The notes under the pieces are model-generated. The model saw nothing but the letters and a program-made list of their open reading frames with translations. It made no database searches and was not told the DNA's origin. A program made the translations under genes and the position numbers. Below are positions 1-7,000 of a stretch of DNA of 10,723 nucleotides, one piece after another. Origin of the DNA: JBMNNS01 sp050942625 (lineage in GTDB: Bacteria > Bacillota > Dethiobacteria > DTU022 > UBA8154); assembly GCA_050942625.1 (NCBI GenBank), contig JBMNNS010000060.1:1-10723 (forward strand), in the 5' to 3' direction. Numbering within the stretch: the first letter of the stretch is position 1; each line of letters starts with the position of its first letter.

Positions 1-177
1 TAGAGCTCCCCCTTCCAGTTCTCTGGACACAGCCTGGGGTAAATCTTGCGTAATGAAACGTTCGATTAAATCGCGCTTGTAATTCATGATCCGGTAAATG
101 CCGAAGTCCAAATCGGCACAGTCAAACTGGAAAAGTCCGCGCAGAAGCTGTTGAAACTTGGTTAAATGACTACTCAC
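1..177 (-). CDS. Adenine-specific DNA methyltransferase, N-terminal 59 codons (partial)
   Basis: The 3' part lies beyond the left edge. The 59 visible codons read GTG-SSHLTKFQQLLRGLFQF and continue with DCADLDFGIYRIMNYKRDLIERF. The 'FQFD.ADLDFGIYRIMN.KR' block is the conserved start of large site-specific (N6-adenine) DNA methyltransferases found in type III-like and related restriction-modification loci. The catalytic NPPY and SAM-binding motifs would lie off-window. The GTG start is chosen because AAGGGGGA (183-190) sits 5 nt upstream and the family motif begins shortly after. The role is inferred as host DNA methylation, probably protecting against a cognate nuclease. A remnant of a restriction subunit lies upstream on the same strand (693-833), so this may be the surviving half of a broken system. 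The family call rests on one motif block. Confidence 0.7.
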   Translation of the reverse strand, partial: MSSHLTKFQQLLRGLFQFDCADLDFGIYRIMNYKRDLIERFITQDLPQAVSRELEGGAL

Positions 178-289
178 ACAAATCCCCCTTGTAAATGGAC
201 CATTAATGCTCTATTTTGAGCATGGTAAATTTCACGCTATTAGCGGTTAATTCATTATTTTTTCATCAAATTTTATGTTTCCTGGAAAA

Positions 290-451
290 TCACTTGAATA
301 TTTTGCGGAGGGCCTTTCCGGCTGCCTTTCCGGCGGCTCTTCGGGCTGCTCTTTTGCCAATCTTCGTGGGGCTGCCGCTGGAAATGGCATTGAGGTCGCC
401 TAGGAGCCTGGCCAGGGCGTAAAGGAAACCCCTGGTTTTGTTGATACTCAT
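290..451 (-). CDS. Small basic conserved hypothetical protein, 53 aa
   Basis: This 53-residue ORF begins MSINKTRGFLYALARLLGD and ends in an Arg/Lys/Ala-rich tail (KIGKRAARRAAGKAAGK, then ALRKIFK). The longer reading from 577 is rejected: the ATG at 451 has a strong AGGGAGGTGG site (461-470) with a 9-nt spacer. From memory, short proteins with the pattern 'NKTRGFLY.LAR.LGD.NA....GKR..RR.AGK..G' recur in Clostridia as hypothetical proteins; I know no function. The N-terminal half could form an amphipathic helix and the C-terminus is strongly cationic, which would suit nucleic-acid or membrane-surface binding, but this is inference. It lies between a methyltransferase and a restriction-gene remnant on the same strand. 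No signal peptide or membrane segment is evident. Confidence 0.6.
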   Translation of the reverse strand: MSINKTRGFLYALARLLGDLNAISSGSPTKIGKRAARRAAGKAAGKALRKIFK

Positions 452-493
452 TGGAACAAGCCACCTCCCTGCTTTCATAATTACAAGGGACGG

Positions 494-710
494 TTGAAAC
501 CACTGAAAAAAGTCCCAGATTGTGTAATTCTGAATGAACGAAGTGAATGAAGAATTTATTAAGCAGCTTAAAACCAAGATCCTTCGCTTTCGCTCAGGAT
601 GACAATGCTTTCGCTCAGGATGACAATGCTTTCGCTCAGGATGACAATGCTTTCGCTCAGGATGACAAAAAAATAGTTTTTATAAAACTGGGCTATTTCA
701 GTGGTCTCGT
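494..710 (+). mobile_element. MITE-like repeat element, left copy (four 21-bp units)
   Basis: About 217 bp bounded by imperfect inverted ends: TTGAAACCACTGAAAAA at 494-510, and TTTCAGTGGTCTCG at 696-709 (reverse complement CGAGACCACTGAAA). Inside, in order, are an ATTGTGTaATTCTGAATGAACG block (519-540), AAGATCCTTCGCT, four tandem units (586-669), and AGTTTTTATAAAACTGGG (676-693). A second copy with the same order of parts lies inverted at 10502-10721. It encodes no protein. Size, inverted ends and copy number fit a non-autonomous (MITE-like) element or an extended dispersed repeat; no transposase is visible. Its tail enters the end of the hsdR remnant frame. Confidence 0.65.
586..669 (+). repeat. 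Four tandem 21-bp units inside the left repeat element
   Basis: Four head-to-tail 21-bp units with core TTTCGCTCAGGATGACAA. The first three are identical and the fourth differs in its last base. The unit length is a multiple of three, so an unrelated plus-strand frame reads FAQDDNA repeatedly; this is not taken as protein. Together with the upstream AAGATCCTTCGC, each unit can pair through ATCCT/AGGAT, giving small hairpins. The same unit appears inverted at 10542-10644. Confidence 0.85.
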
Positions 711-833
711 CGGTTCTCTGTCACCTACGCCCAAGGCGGCACCGAGGTTAAGCTGGTCGAGGCTTTGCAGCTCCCAGCCGGCGAGTTCGGGAAGATTGTC
801 GATTTTTTGCCGCGCTTTTTCTTCAGCATTCAT
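693..833 (-). pseudogene. HsdR-like type I restriction subunit, N-terminal remnant
   Basis: ATG at 833 with AAAGGTGA (841-848), spacer 7 nt. The frame reads MNAEEKARQKIDNLPELAGW then ELQSLDQLNLGAALGV. This matches the start of HsdR / type I restriction endonuclease R subunits and related DEAD/DEAH helicases ('..ID..LE.AGW.VQ....LNLGA.LGVAVREF'). After about residue 36 the homology stops: the next codons (GDREPTRPLK, stop at 693-695) come from a GGTGACAGAGAAC-type repeat and the end of the 494-710 element. Full-length HsdR is around 800-1000 residues, so the nuclease, helicase and specificity-contact regions are all gone. The surviving start and ribosome binding site suggest a fairly recent truncation. 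It could be translated as a 46-residue peptide without function. Confidence 0.6.
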
Positions 834-1225
834 AACTTGGTCACCTTTAATTCATGTAGCATGTAACTTATTTTTTAAAAATTATTCTTCAAGTGTTAAC
901 TATTTCTTTTAATTAGTACCTGGTAGATATTAAACATTTAGTCTTATAAATGATATTTCGACAACTTCAGATTGTTTTCCTGCAATTTTTTCCAATAATT
1001 TCTATGCTTATTTTGCAATTACTACAATTGTTATTCTTGCACCTTACTACGCTTTTCTTTGAATTGGGAGTGCGAACTTACTAATCTTGTAAAATTTTCT
1101 TCAGTTCTCAAGACAAATAATGAGCGAGGGCAGCCAGGGGTTACGCCATATTGCTCCCCTGAAGGTAACTGGTATTAGTAAAGAAAAGCGGCTACTCCGC
1201 CTTAAAGTTAGACATTATATCCAGC
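834..1225. other. AT-rich region without a supported gene
   Basis: About 390 bases between two diverging remnants. Bases 850-1110 are AT-rich with no credible ORF or start site. At 1186-1203 a small GC hairpin (AAGCGG-ctact-CCGCCTT) is followed on the minus strand by TTCTTTAC and could be a weak leftward terminator. A 48-codon plus-strand frame (1120-1266) has no ribosome binding site and I do not accept it as a gene. This is probably the scar of deleted restriction-system genes. Confidence 0.4.
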
Positions 1226-1939
1226 ATGAAAGCGAAGACCATTGCATTGGCTACTTACAACCATAGATTAAATCGAGCAAAACAAAATATTCCCGGCGAT
1301 GAACTGCCGGCTGTTAGCTGCAAACGAAAAGATATGCTTAATTTATCCCTACAGGAATATAAAAAATATAGGGAACCAGTAGTGCAGGGATTTATAAAAG
1401 CTGCTAAAATACTTTTTGAAAACTACATCTATACCGCCCGCGATCTGCCTTACAACACCCAATTAATCCCAATGGCAGAGATTTTAGCTGTTTTAGGTGA
1501 CAAAATTGATAATATAGGTTATAAAAATAAATTAATGCAATGGTACCGGTGTGGTGTTTTTGGTGAACTTTATGGCTCGGCCAACGAAACCCGTTATGCC
1601 CTTGATTTACCCCAGGTGATAAATTGGATTGAAAATGATGGCCCCAAACCAAAAACTATTTACGATGCAAATTTTTCACAAGATATCCTTTGCATCTGTT
1701 ATATTGTACTAGTGTTCAGGAATATCGTTATTGGCTCAATTGTCTTGCGGCCAGATTATAGTTTATATTACAGCACTGCTGGCAATTGCAGTACTTCCCC
1801 TTTTTTCACCTCTCGTATTGCTCTCCATATATGTTCCTTGTCAGATCTTATGTGGTGCTGTTTACGTAATTGCCGAAGAGCACTTCACCTGACTGCTGGA
1901 AATAGGGCAAAAAAATCATTTAATGATCACTACGGGTAA
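1226..1939 (+). pseudogene. DUF262 (GmrSD-like) protein, C-terminal remnant
   Basis: Residues ~28-150 match the C-terminal region of large DUF262 proteins: AVSCKRKDMLNLSLQEYK, a helical block, RDLPYNTQLIPMAEILAVLG, WYRCGVFGELYGSANETR, then DLPQVINWIENDGPKPKT and DANF. DUF262 proteins, including the GmrS half of the modification-dependent GmrSD enzyme, carry an N-terminal ParB-like nucleotide-hydrolysing domain with a DGQQR-type motif. That part is absent here. The family is usually ~550-700 residues. Homology ends near 1680, where RLLTLRTRNSAAYKG would be expected; the remaining ~85 residues are cysteine-rich, unlike the family, and look like readthrough of unrelated sequence. The ATG at 1226 has no ribosome binding site, and the frame is open upstream only to a TAA at 1166. 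I read this as a defence-gene fossil. Confidence 0.6.
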
Positions 1940-1952
1940 TGATAACTACGGG
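1921..1952. repeat. 16-bp tandem duplication
   Basis: TAATGATCACTACGGG (1921-1936) is followed directly by TAATGATAACTACGGG (1937-1952), with one mismatch. The duplication covers the stop codon of the preceding degenerate frame. It looks like slippage or the edge of a past insertion. Confidence 0.7.
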
Positions 1953-2116
1953 CATCAGGCTGGGGATCACTGCTAATCGACAATATATTTGGGACTCCGA
2001 ACCTGTAATACCTAAGGCACCTCAGGTGTGACTATGGATTACAGGCGTTAGGGTTATATTGGAAACGATATAATCTCCCGTATTGGAAAGGAGGCAATAA
2101 AATAATAAGCAGGTTC
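1953..2116. other. Intergenic stretch with nested inverted repeats and an orphan ribosome binding site
   Basis: Two nested inverted repeats: outer CTGTAAT (2003-2009) with ATTACAG (2038-2044), and inner CACCT-C-AGGTG (2018-2028). Further on, AAAGGAGG (2087-2094) is a perfect ribosome binding site with no ATG, GTG or TTG start in range opening a credible frame. The stretch may be the 5' remainder of a deleted gene. I see no recognisable RNA family. Confidence 0.35.
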
Positions 2117-2159
2117 TGTCGAATTCAAGTATTCAATTAGAATTCGGCATTTTTATTTT
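2117..2159 (+). terminator. Rho-independent terminator-like hairpin
   Basis: Stem TGTCGAATTC (2117-2126) pairs with GAATTCGGCA (2140-2149) with one G-T pair, around a 13-nt loop, followed by TTTTTATTTT. The stem is AT-rich but long. It would stop transcription arriving from the DUF262 remnant side and insulate the DUF4282 gene. Confidence 0.5.
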
Positions 2160-2275
2160 CTGAGAGCTGTAACAAAAATATGTTTCAGCATCAGAAGAAA
2201 GGGGGAGGTAGATGCTATTTGTTTGCTGTTAATAGTTCTTTATAAAAAGATTAATTAAGAACAAGGAGGATACAT

Positions 2276-2554
2276 ATGTTCAACAACTTCCTAAAGTTTG
2301 ACAAAATGATTACCCCTGTCATTATTAGAATTATTTTTTGGATTGGCCTGGCCGTTTCCGTCATTATTGCTTTAGGCATGATTATTTCCGGCTTGAGCTC
2401 TTCCTGGGGCGGAGGGTTTCAGGTACTAACCGGCCTAATTACACTGGTTTTGGGGCCGCTCATGGTTCGCATTTACTGTGAGCTGTTAATCGTCATCTTT
2501 AAAATCAATGACTCCCTATTTGAAATTAAAGAAAACATAAAGAAAGATGCCTGA
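2276..2554 (+). CDS. DUF4282 small membrane protein, 92 aa
   Basis: The sequence FDKMITPVIIRIIFWIGLA...GGGFQVLTGLITLVLGPLMVRIYCELLIVIFKIND matches the DUF4282 family of short bacterial inner-membrane proteins, whose role is unknown. Two hydrophobic helices are clear at about residues 14-42 and 50-73. Between them lies a short Ser/Gly turn, and a charged tail (EIKENIKKDA) follows. AAGGAGG lies 6-7 nt before the ATG, so the start is firm. Length is typical. A weak promoter is possible at 2219-2246 (TTGTTT-16-TATAAA). It stands alone: an upstream terminator-like hairpin isolates it and the genes on its right run the other way. It appears intact, in contrast to the remnants on both sides. Confidence 0.8.
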   Translation: MFNNFLKFDKMITPVIIRIIFWIGLAVSVIIALGMIISGLSSSWGGGFQVLTGLITLVLGPLMVRIYCELLIVIFKINDSLFEIKENIKKDA

Positions 2555-2564
2555 CATGTTCAGC

Positions 2565-2600
2565 AAAAAAAGAGATGCGGAATGCCTTATACCGCATCTC
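2565..2600 (-). terminator. Rho-independent terminator of the trp remnant operon
   Basis: A perfect 9-bp stem, GAGATGCGG (2572-2580) with CCGCATCTC (2592-2600), and an 11-nt loop. On the minus strand it is followed by seven T residues (2565-2571). It lies ~136 bases past the trpF remnant and would end transcripts from the T-box promoter. There is no T-run on the plus strand, so it is a poorer terminator for the convergent DUF4282 gene. Confidence 0.75.
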
Positions 2601-2619
2601 AGACTGTAACAAAATCAGG

Positions 2620-2646
2620 GGTGACAGGGGACAGTTCTCTGTCACC
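2620..2646. repeat. GGTGACAG/CTGTCACC dispersed inverted repeat
   Basis: A perfect 8-bp inverted repeat (GGTGACAG at 2620-2627, CTGTCACC at 2639-2646) around an 11-nt centre GGGACAGTTCT. A related half, GGTTCTCTGTCACC, occurs at 712-725 exactly where the hsdR remnant stops being hsdR. Similar GGTGACAGAGAAC/GGGGACAG stretches are, from memory, common as short dispersed repeats in Clostridia. No coding function. Confidence 0.6.
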
Positions 2647-2735
2647 TTTCTGCCGTTCGATACTCATTCTGTGGTTCTAATACGTTGGTTTATAGCCTTT
2701 CATGATGATATCCGGGCCCCCACTGACGTATACTA

Positions 2736-3112
2736 TTAAGGGCTGCGGACACTCTGCATAAAGCTCATAACCTTTCCCGGGTCCTTCCGCCCCGGGCTTT
2801 CCTCAACACCTGTTAGGACATCCACTGCATAGGGTTGTACTTCACGGATTATTTCCAGTATATTTTTGGGATTCAAACCGCCCGCTAATATCACCGTTAA
2901 AGTGTTCTCCTGTTGGATTGTCCGATAAGTTGACAGATCAACCCTTATCCCTGTGCCACCCGGCATGGAAGCGGTATAGGCATCCACCAGCAAAGCCGCT
3001 ATGCCTGTTTTAGCAAGGGCCCGGGCTGCAAGAGGGGGAGCGGTGATTTCGAAATCACAATTCCCCTGGTCGTCAATACGCAAGGCCTTGATTGTTTTAA
3101 TACCGGACTGTT
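2736..3112 (-). pseudogene. trpF: Phosphoribosylanthranilate isomerase (TrpF), 3' half only
   Basis: The frame reads IKQSGIKTIKALRIDD, then LLVDAYTASMPGGTGIRVDL, VILAGGLNPKNILEII, and AVDVLTGVEESPGRKD. These are the C-terminal phosphate-binding and catalytic blocks of TrpF, the (beta-alpha)8 enzyme that isomerises phosphoribosylanthranilate to CdRP in tryptophan synthesis. About 125 of ~200 residues remain. The N-terminal half, including the KICG-type segment with the general-base cysteine, is missing; the aspartate of LLVDAY (general acid) is kept. No proper start or ribosome binding site is present: a TTG at 3083 is internal to the homology, and the frame upstream meets TGA at 3117-3119 in trpB-derived sequence. 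It directly abuts the truncated trpB in another reading frame, so it is very likely non-functional. Confidence 0.85.
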
Positions 3113-3637
3113 TTATTCACGCATCGTCTCATTGACTGCATCCTTCAGGGTTTGTGTGCCGCTGGTCACCGCATGCACCTTCGCCCCCAGAAGCTCCATG
3201 CGAAAAACATTGAGAGCCTGCCGCTCTGTATCCTCCTTGCCCATGAATATCTCGCATTCCAACCCCATCAGCGCAGCAGCCGTAGCTGTAGCAACGCCGT
3301 GCTGCCCAGCACCGGTCTCGGCAATCACGCGGGTTTTGCCCATTCGTTTGGCTAGAAGCACCTGCCCCAGTACATTGTTGATTTTGTGGGAACCGGTATG
3401 GTTGAGATCCTCACGTTTAAGATAAATCTTGGCGCCGCCCAGATCCTCGGTCATCTTTTCTGCATGATACAGCAAAGAGGGCCGCCCCGCATAATTATGC
3501 AGCAAATTCTCCAGTTCCGCTCTAAATTCCGGATTGTTCTTGAGGGCATTATAAGATTCCTCCAGTTCAATTACCGCATTCATCAGGGTTTCAGGAATGT
3601 ATTGTCCGCCATGGATCCCAAATCTTCCTCTGGACAT
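3113..3637 (-). pseudogene. trpB: Tryptophan synthase beta chain (TrpB), 5' part only
   Basis: Start at ATG 3637 (MSRGRFGIHGGQYIPETL) with AAAGGAG in the preceding bases. The more distal ATG at 3688 lies inside the T-box terminator and is rejected. TrpB condenses indole with L-serine, using PLP. Residues 1-172 match well: the PLP lysine is in TGSHKINN (K85) and the catalytic glutamate in AETGAGQHG (E107). Normal length is ~390-400; this ORF ends at residue 174 (NETMRE-stop) where NEA.RDWV... would continue. The missing half carries the glycine-rich PLP-phosphate loop and the rest of the active site, so the product cannot be a working synthase. The stop is created at the junction with trpF sequence. 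It follows a complete Trp T-box leader. Confidence 0.88.
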
Positions 3638-3673
3638 ATCGACCACTCTCCTTTCGGTAAATATCGGGAAATT

Positions 3674-3711
3674 AAAAAAAGCTTTCATCCCTAATCAGGG
3701 ACAAAAGCTTT
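3674..3711 (-). terminator. T-box regulated terminator
   Basis: On the minus strand AAAGCTTTTGTCCCT (3711-3697) pairs with AGGGATGAAAGCTTT (3692-3678), and a T-run follows to about 3674. It sits directly after the conserved T-box sequence and competes with the antiterminator. The trpB start is ~37 bases beyond. This is the switch controlled by tRNA(Trp) charging. Confidence 0.88.
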
Positions 3712-3969
3712 CCAGCCTCTGCGGTGCCACCCAAATTGACGATCAATCGATCAATCGCCCGCTCTTTTTTGTATACCAACATATACATCCCACTGATAAC
3801 GGGCAGGACCCCCGTAAGCGCCTACTTTCCTTAGGGATTTCGGGCTTCCCTCACAAGTCCATTCAGAACAACCTTTGTAACCGCATTTTCACCAGCTAGC
3901 GGCTCTCTGATACAAAAAATCATTCCTACTCGTCTTGCTCATCGGTTTATGTGATTGAGCATTTTCGTT
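3674..3969 (-). promoter_or_regulatory. Tryptophan T-box riboswitch leader
   Basis: The conserved T-box sequence GGGTGGCACCGCAGAGG lies at 3716-3732 (minus strand), directly before a strong terminator. Upstream, Stem I features are visible: GATGAGCAAGACGAGTAGGA, AGAGAGCC, GCTGGTG, and the descending strand GTTCTGAATGGACTTGTGAG. The specifier codon in GAA-TGG-A (3859-3861) is TGG, predicting tRNA(Trp). Stem II/III-like segments, including CCCGTTATCAG, follow. In this class, uncharged tRNA stabilises the antiterminator and lets transcription into the downstream gene. All essential parts look present, although the genes it controls (trpB, trpF) are truncated. Confidence 0.9.
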
Positions 3970-3975
3970 ATATTT

Positions 3976-4004
3976 ACAATAGCACTGGCATTTACTTTTG
4001 TCAA
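3976..4004 (-). promoter_or_regulatory. Sigma-A type promoter of the T-box/trp unit
   Basis: TTGACA (4004-3999), a 17-nt spacer, then TATTGT (3981-3976) on the minus strand. Transcription would begin near 3969, just before the T-box Stem I. The -35 box is perfect and the -10 box matches at 4 of 6 positions. The placement relative to the riboswitch strongly supports it. Confidence 0.75.
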
Positions 4005-4028
4005 CAACAATTAGTAGATAGTTAAGAT

Positions 4029-4055
4029 AAAAATTTATTTATTCCAAATAAATAA
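4029..4055 (-). terminator. AT-only hairpin over the yhaN stop codon
   Basis: A perfect 9-bp stem TTATTTATT/AATAAATAA (4035-4043, 4047-4055) with a 3-nt loop; on the minus strand ATTTTTATC follows. The yhaN stop TAA is inside the stem. Stability is low because there are no G-C pairs, but its position between yhaN and the T-box promoter fits a terminator. Confidence 0.4.
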
Positions 4056-7000
4056 TGTTACTTCCTGCTATGGTTTGTTCCGCCAATTCCACAAGGCTGG
4101 CGTGGTGAGTGAAAAAAAGAATCTGCGTATTTTCCGCAAACTCCCCCAAAACCTGCAGGGTTTCAGCTGTCCTTTTGTCATCGAAATTCACCAGGAGGTC
4201 GTCCAGTATAAAGGGAAGGGGCTCGTTTTGCTCCAGGTAGTTTTCCAGGCTGGCCAGGCGAAGCGATAAAAAAAGCTGGTCCAGGGTCCCCTCGCTCATC
4301 CCCTCAACTTTGACACCTTCGTTTTCATTTTCCCCTTTTTTGCTTTTAGCCCGCAGACCGAGAAGTATAGGGTTATCCTTCTCATCGAAATCAACAGTGA
4401 GCCCAATAAAGGATCCCCGGGTCAGGCGGGCAAAAAATTCACCTGCCTTCTTTATAACGGGGCTCTGGTTTTCTTCGCGGTAGCGTTCTATGCCACGTCG
4501 GAGGACAATGGAAGCCAGTCGCAGCAGAAAATACTGCTCGGCCTGGGCTCTCAACTCTTCCAGCACGCCCTCGGCTTCCTCTGCAGCATCCAATGCTTCG
4601 GTAGAAGCTCCTTTGATCTTTTCTTCGTATTCCTTCCTGGTAGCTCCGAAAACCTGGTTAAGATGATCCTGTTTCTGACGATTTTCCTCCAGTTTCTGCT
4701 CTATCTCGCTTAATTCTGCGGTCAGTGCATCTGCATTAACGCCTTCAGCCTCCGCGATAATTTGTTCCAGGGAAAGGCCGCCCCCTATGGAAAGAAGATG
4801 CTCTTCGAGCTCATTAGTGCTTTCCCTGAGTTTCTGCAGGCGCTCGGAGCGCTCTTCCACCCCGGGCAGTTGAGACTCATCTGTGCAACGAGCCTGCTTT
4901 ATGAGTTCTTTTAAGCTGTTGTTTGTCTCTTCAATATCCCTTAAAGCATCGTTATATGTTTTTTGAACCTTTGTAATCTGTTCTTCCAGGCTCTCCCTCT
5001 TATCCTTATCCCTCTGCGCCTTTGTTACCCTTGCTTGAAGCTGTGAAGCTGCATAGTCAACCGGCATCTCAGTCAGTTCAGGAGCGAGCCTGTCAAGCAG
5101 CACCTGCACCCTGGATTTAAATTCCCGCGAATACTTTTTCATTTTCTCCAGTTTAGCTTGTTCCCGTGAAATCTCTTCTTTTATTTCAAACAACCTCTGC
5201 AGCCTTTCCAAGTATGCAGTGACCACTTCTACCGTTGTCCCTGCAGAAAGACCGGCCTGGCTCAAAGCAGCAGACCAGTTCTGCTCCCAGCTCTCCAGGG
5301 CTGTCCTTACACCGTCTTCTTGTTGTCGGGCCCTTTCCAGGTTTTCTTCAATTTCCCTGCACATTTCCTCAATACGTTTTAAACGGTTATGGGCCTCTTG
5401 ATATTTATCGTATACCTCCTGCGCCCTATCTATAAGCATTTCCAGGGATTCCTTTTCACCTGCCACCGCTTCACCTAACTTCTGGAGCTCTCTGCTAATC
5501 TCATCCTTGTGCTTTTTGATCGTTTCCCTTAATTCAAGTATTAAATCGCGATACTCGTTTAACTTGTATATTCCATCTTTGATTTCCTGGCAGCGGCTGA
5601 GCCAGGTAAGCATTTCCCTGGGGGTCAGGGGGGTGATACCGGCTTCCTGCCAAGCTTTAATCCATTTATTATCCAAGCCCTGCTTCTGCTTTTCCACTGA
5701 TTGTTTCTCACCTTTTAACACCTCGATCTTTTCGCGACACTTCTTCATCTCTGCTAAGATAATCGTTTTACGCTCCACACGGCCTGCCTCATAGCGGAGG
5801 CGATCAGCTATTTCGTCAGCGTTGGTGACACTTATTTCGTAAGCAAGCTCCAGGGGGTGTTCCCCGCTAAAGGCGCGTTCCTCCTCATTGTCCCGTACTC
5901 CCTCAAGCCAGGCGCGGCGCACCAGGTGCCAGCCACGCTGGCGGTGTTTCCTGGCTTCTTCCAGGCTGTTTTGCGTAGGAACATCACCTGCAAACTCCAC
6001 AGTGCTCAGTTGTTCCTGGTAATCCGCCAGCCTTTTTTCTTCTTCCTTCACCGCTTTCTGTACTTCGTCTGCCTGGTTTTTAATCTTACTGTAATTCTCC
6101 TCGAAAGAACGGAGAGTTTCCTCCAGGGGTAAAGGCAGGTGTAAAAGTTCTTCAAAATTGCCATGCCAAAGTCCCAGGGAGTCCAGCTTGCTTTTCAAAA
6201 TTTTCTCCAGGGCATCCGCAGCTGACTGTGTTTTTCTGAGCTCTTCTTCAGGACTACCCTCTTTCCTCGCCCGGTTAAGGCACCTGAAAAGATCAGCCGC
6301 CTCTTTCTGGGGATCGATTTTTTTCTTTTCTTTTACCTGCTTTTGGAGGGAACGCTCGAGCTCCTTAACCTTTTCCTGCGCAACGTTGTAATTGTTTAGT
6401 AATATCGGATGTTCTTTGATCAAGCGCTTGATTTCCTCGGCCCTGTCAAAGGGCAACCTTAAAGATTCTGCTTCTTCCAGCGTAGAAAGGGAAGGCTTCA
6501 GCTGATGAAGTAAAGAGAGGCCCTCTTCCTGCAGTTCTTTTTGCTCCCCTTCTAATGAAGGGATATCTTTTATGTAATTACGGTAGGTGTCAAGGCGTTC
6601 CTGCAAGATAGAGATATCTTCCGCATGCCCTAAAAGCTCCTCGTGAAGGGTGATATTCTCTGCTTCCTTCTTAAGTTCCTCTATTTCTTTTTGCGCCCGT
6701 TCTTTAGAATTAATAGCTGTGTTTCGCCTGTTTATAAGATCCAAGCGTTCCTCTTTAAAAGTCGAAGGAAGAAGGGGAACATCGCCGATATTTTTAGTAT
6801 CTTCCAGGTATTTACTTCGCCTAGCTACCAGGGGCAGAGTTTTTTCTAACCTTTCCAGGCGGGATTTTTCCTTTACCAACTCTTTTTCTTCCTGCTTTAG
6901 GACATCTACCTGGTTTTTCTCCGTTAAATACCTTCTCTCTAAATCAGCCCACCTCTTGGGGACCAAAGAAAGCTCACTTATTTTCTTTTTTATATTCACA

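Noticed and set aside
586..669. CRISPR array (also considered for 10542-10644)
   Set aside because: The units are 20-21 bp and directly adjacent with no spacers, and no cas gene is present.
547..912. 121-codon plus-strand frame with repeated FAQDDNA
   Set aside because: It is the 21-bp tandem DNA repeat read in one frame, crosses the element end and the antisense of the hsdR remnant, and has no ribosome binding site.
1120..1266. 48-codon plus-strand ORF overlapping the DUF262 remnant
   Set aside because: No ribosome binding site, no recognisable motif, and it overlaps the better-supported DUF262 frame.
3113..3119. Programmed frameshift joining TrpB and TrpF into one protein
   Set aside because: Both proteins lack essential halves, so a joined product would not be a working enzyme; no slippery sequence is seen at the junction.
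3637..3688. Longer trpB start at 3688
   Set aside because: That ATG and the extra 17 codons lie in the T-box terminator region; the ATG at 3637 has AAAGGAG and matches the family start.
5219..6391. Several plus-strand ORFs across the yhaN coiled-coil region
   Set aside because: They are antisense shadows of yhaN with Ser/Phe-rich composition typical of reversed Glu/Lys-rich coiled-coil codons.
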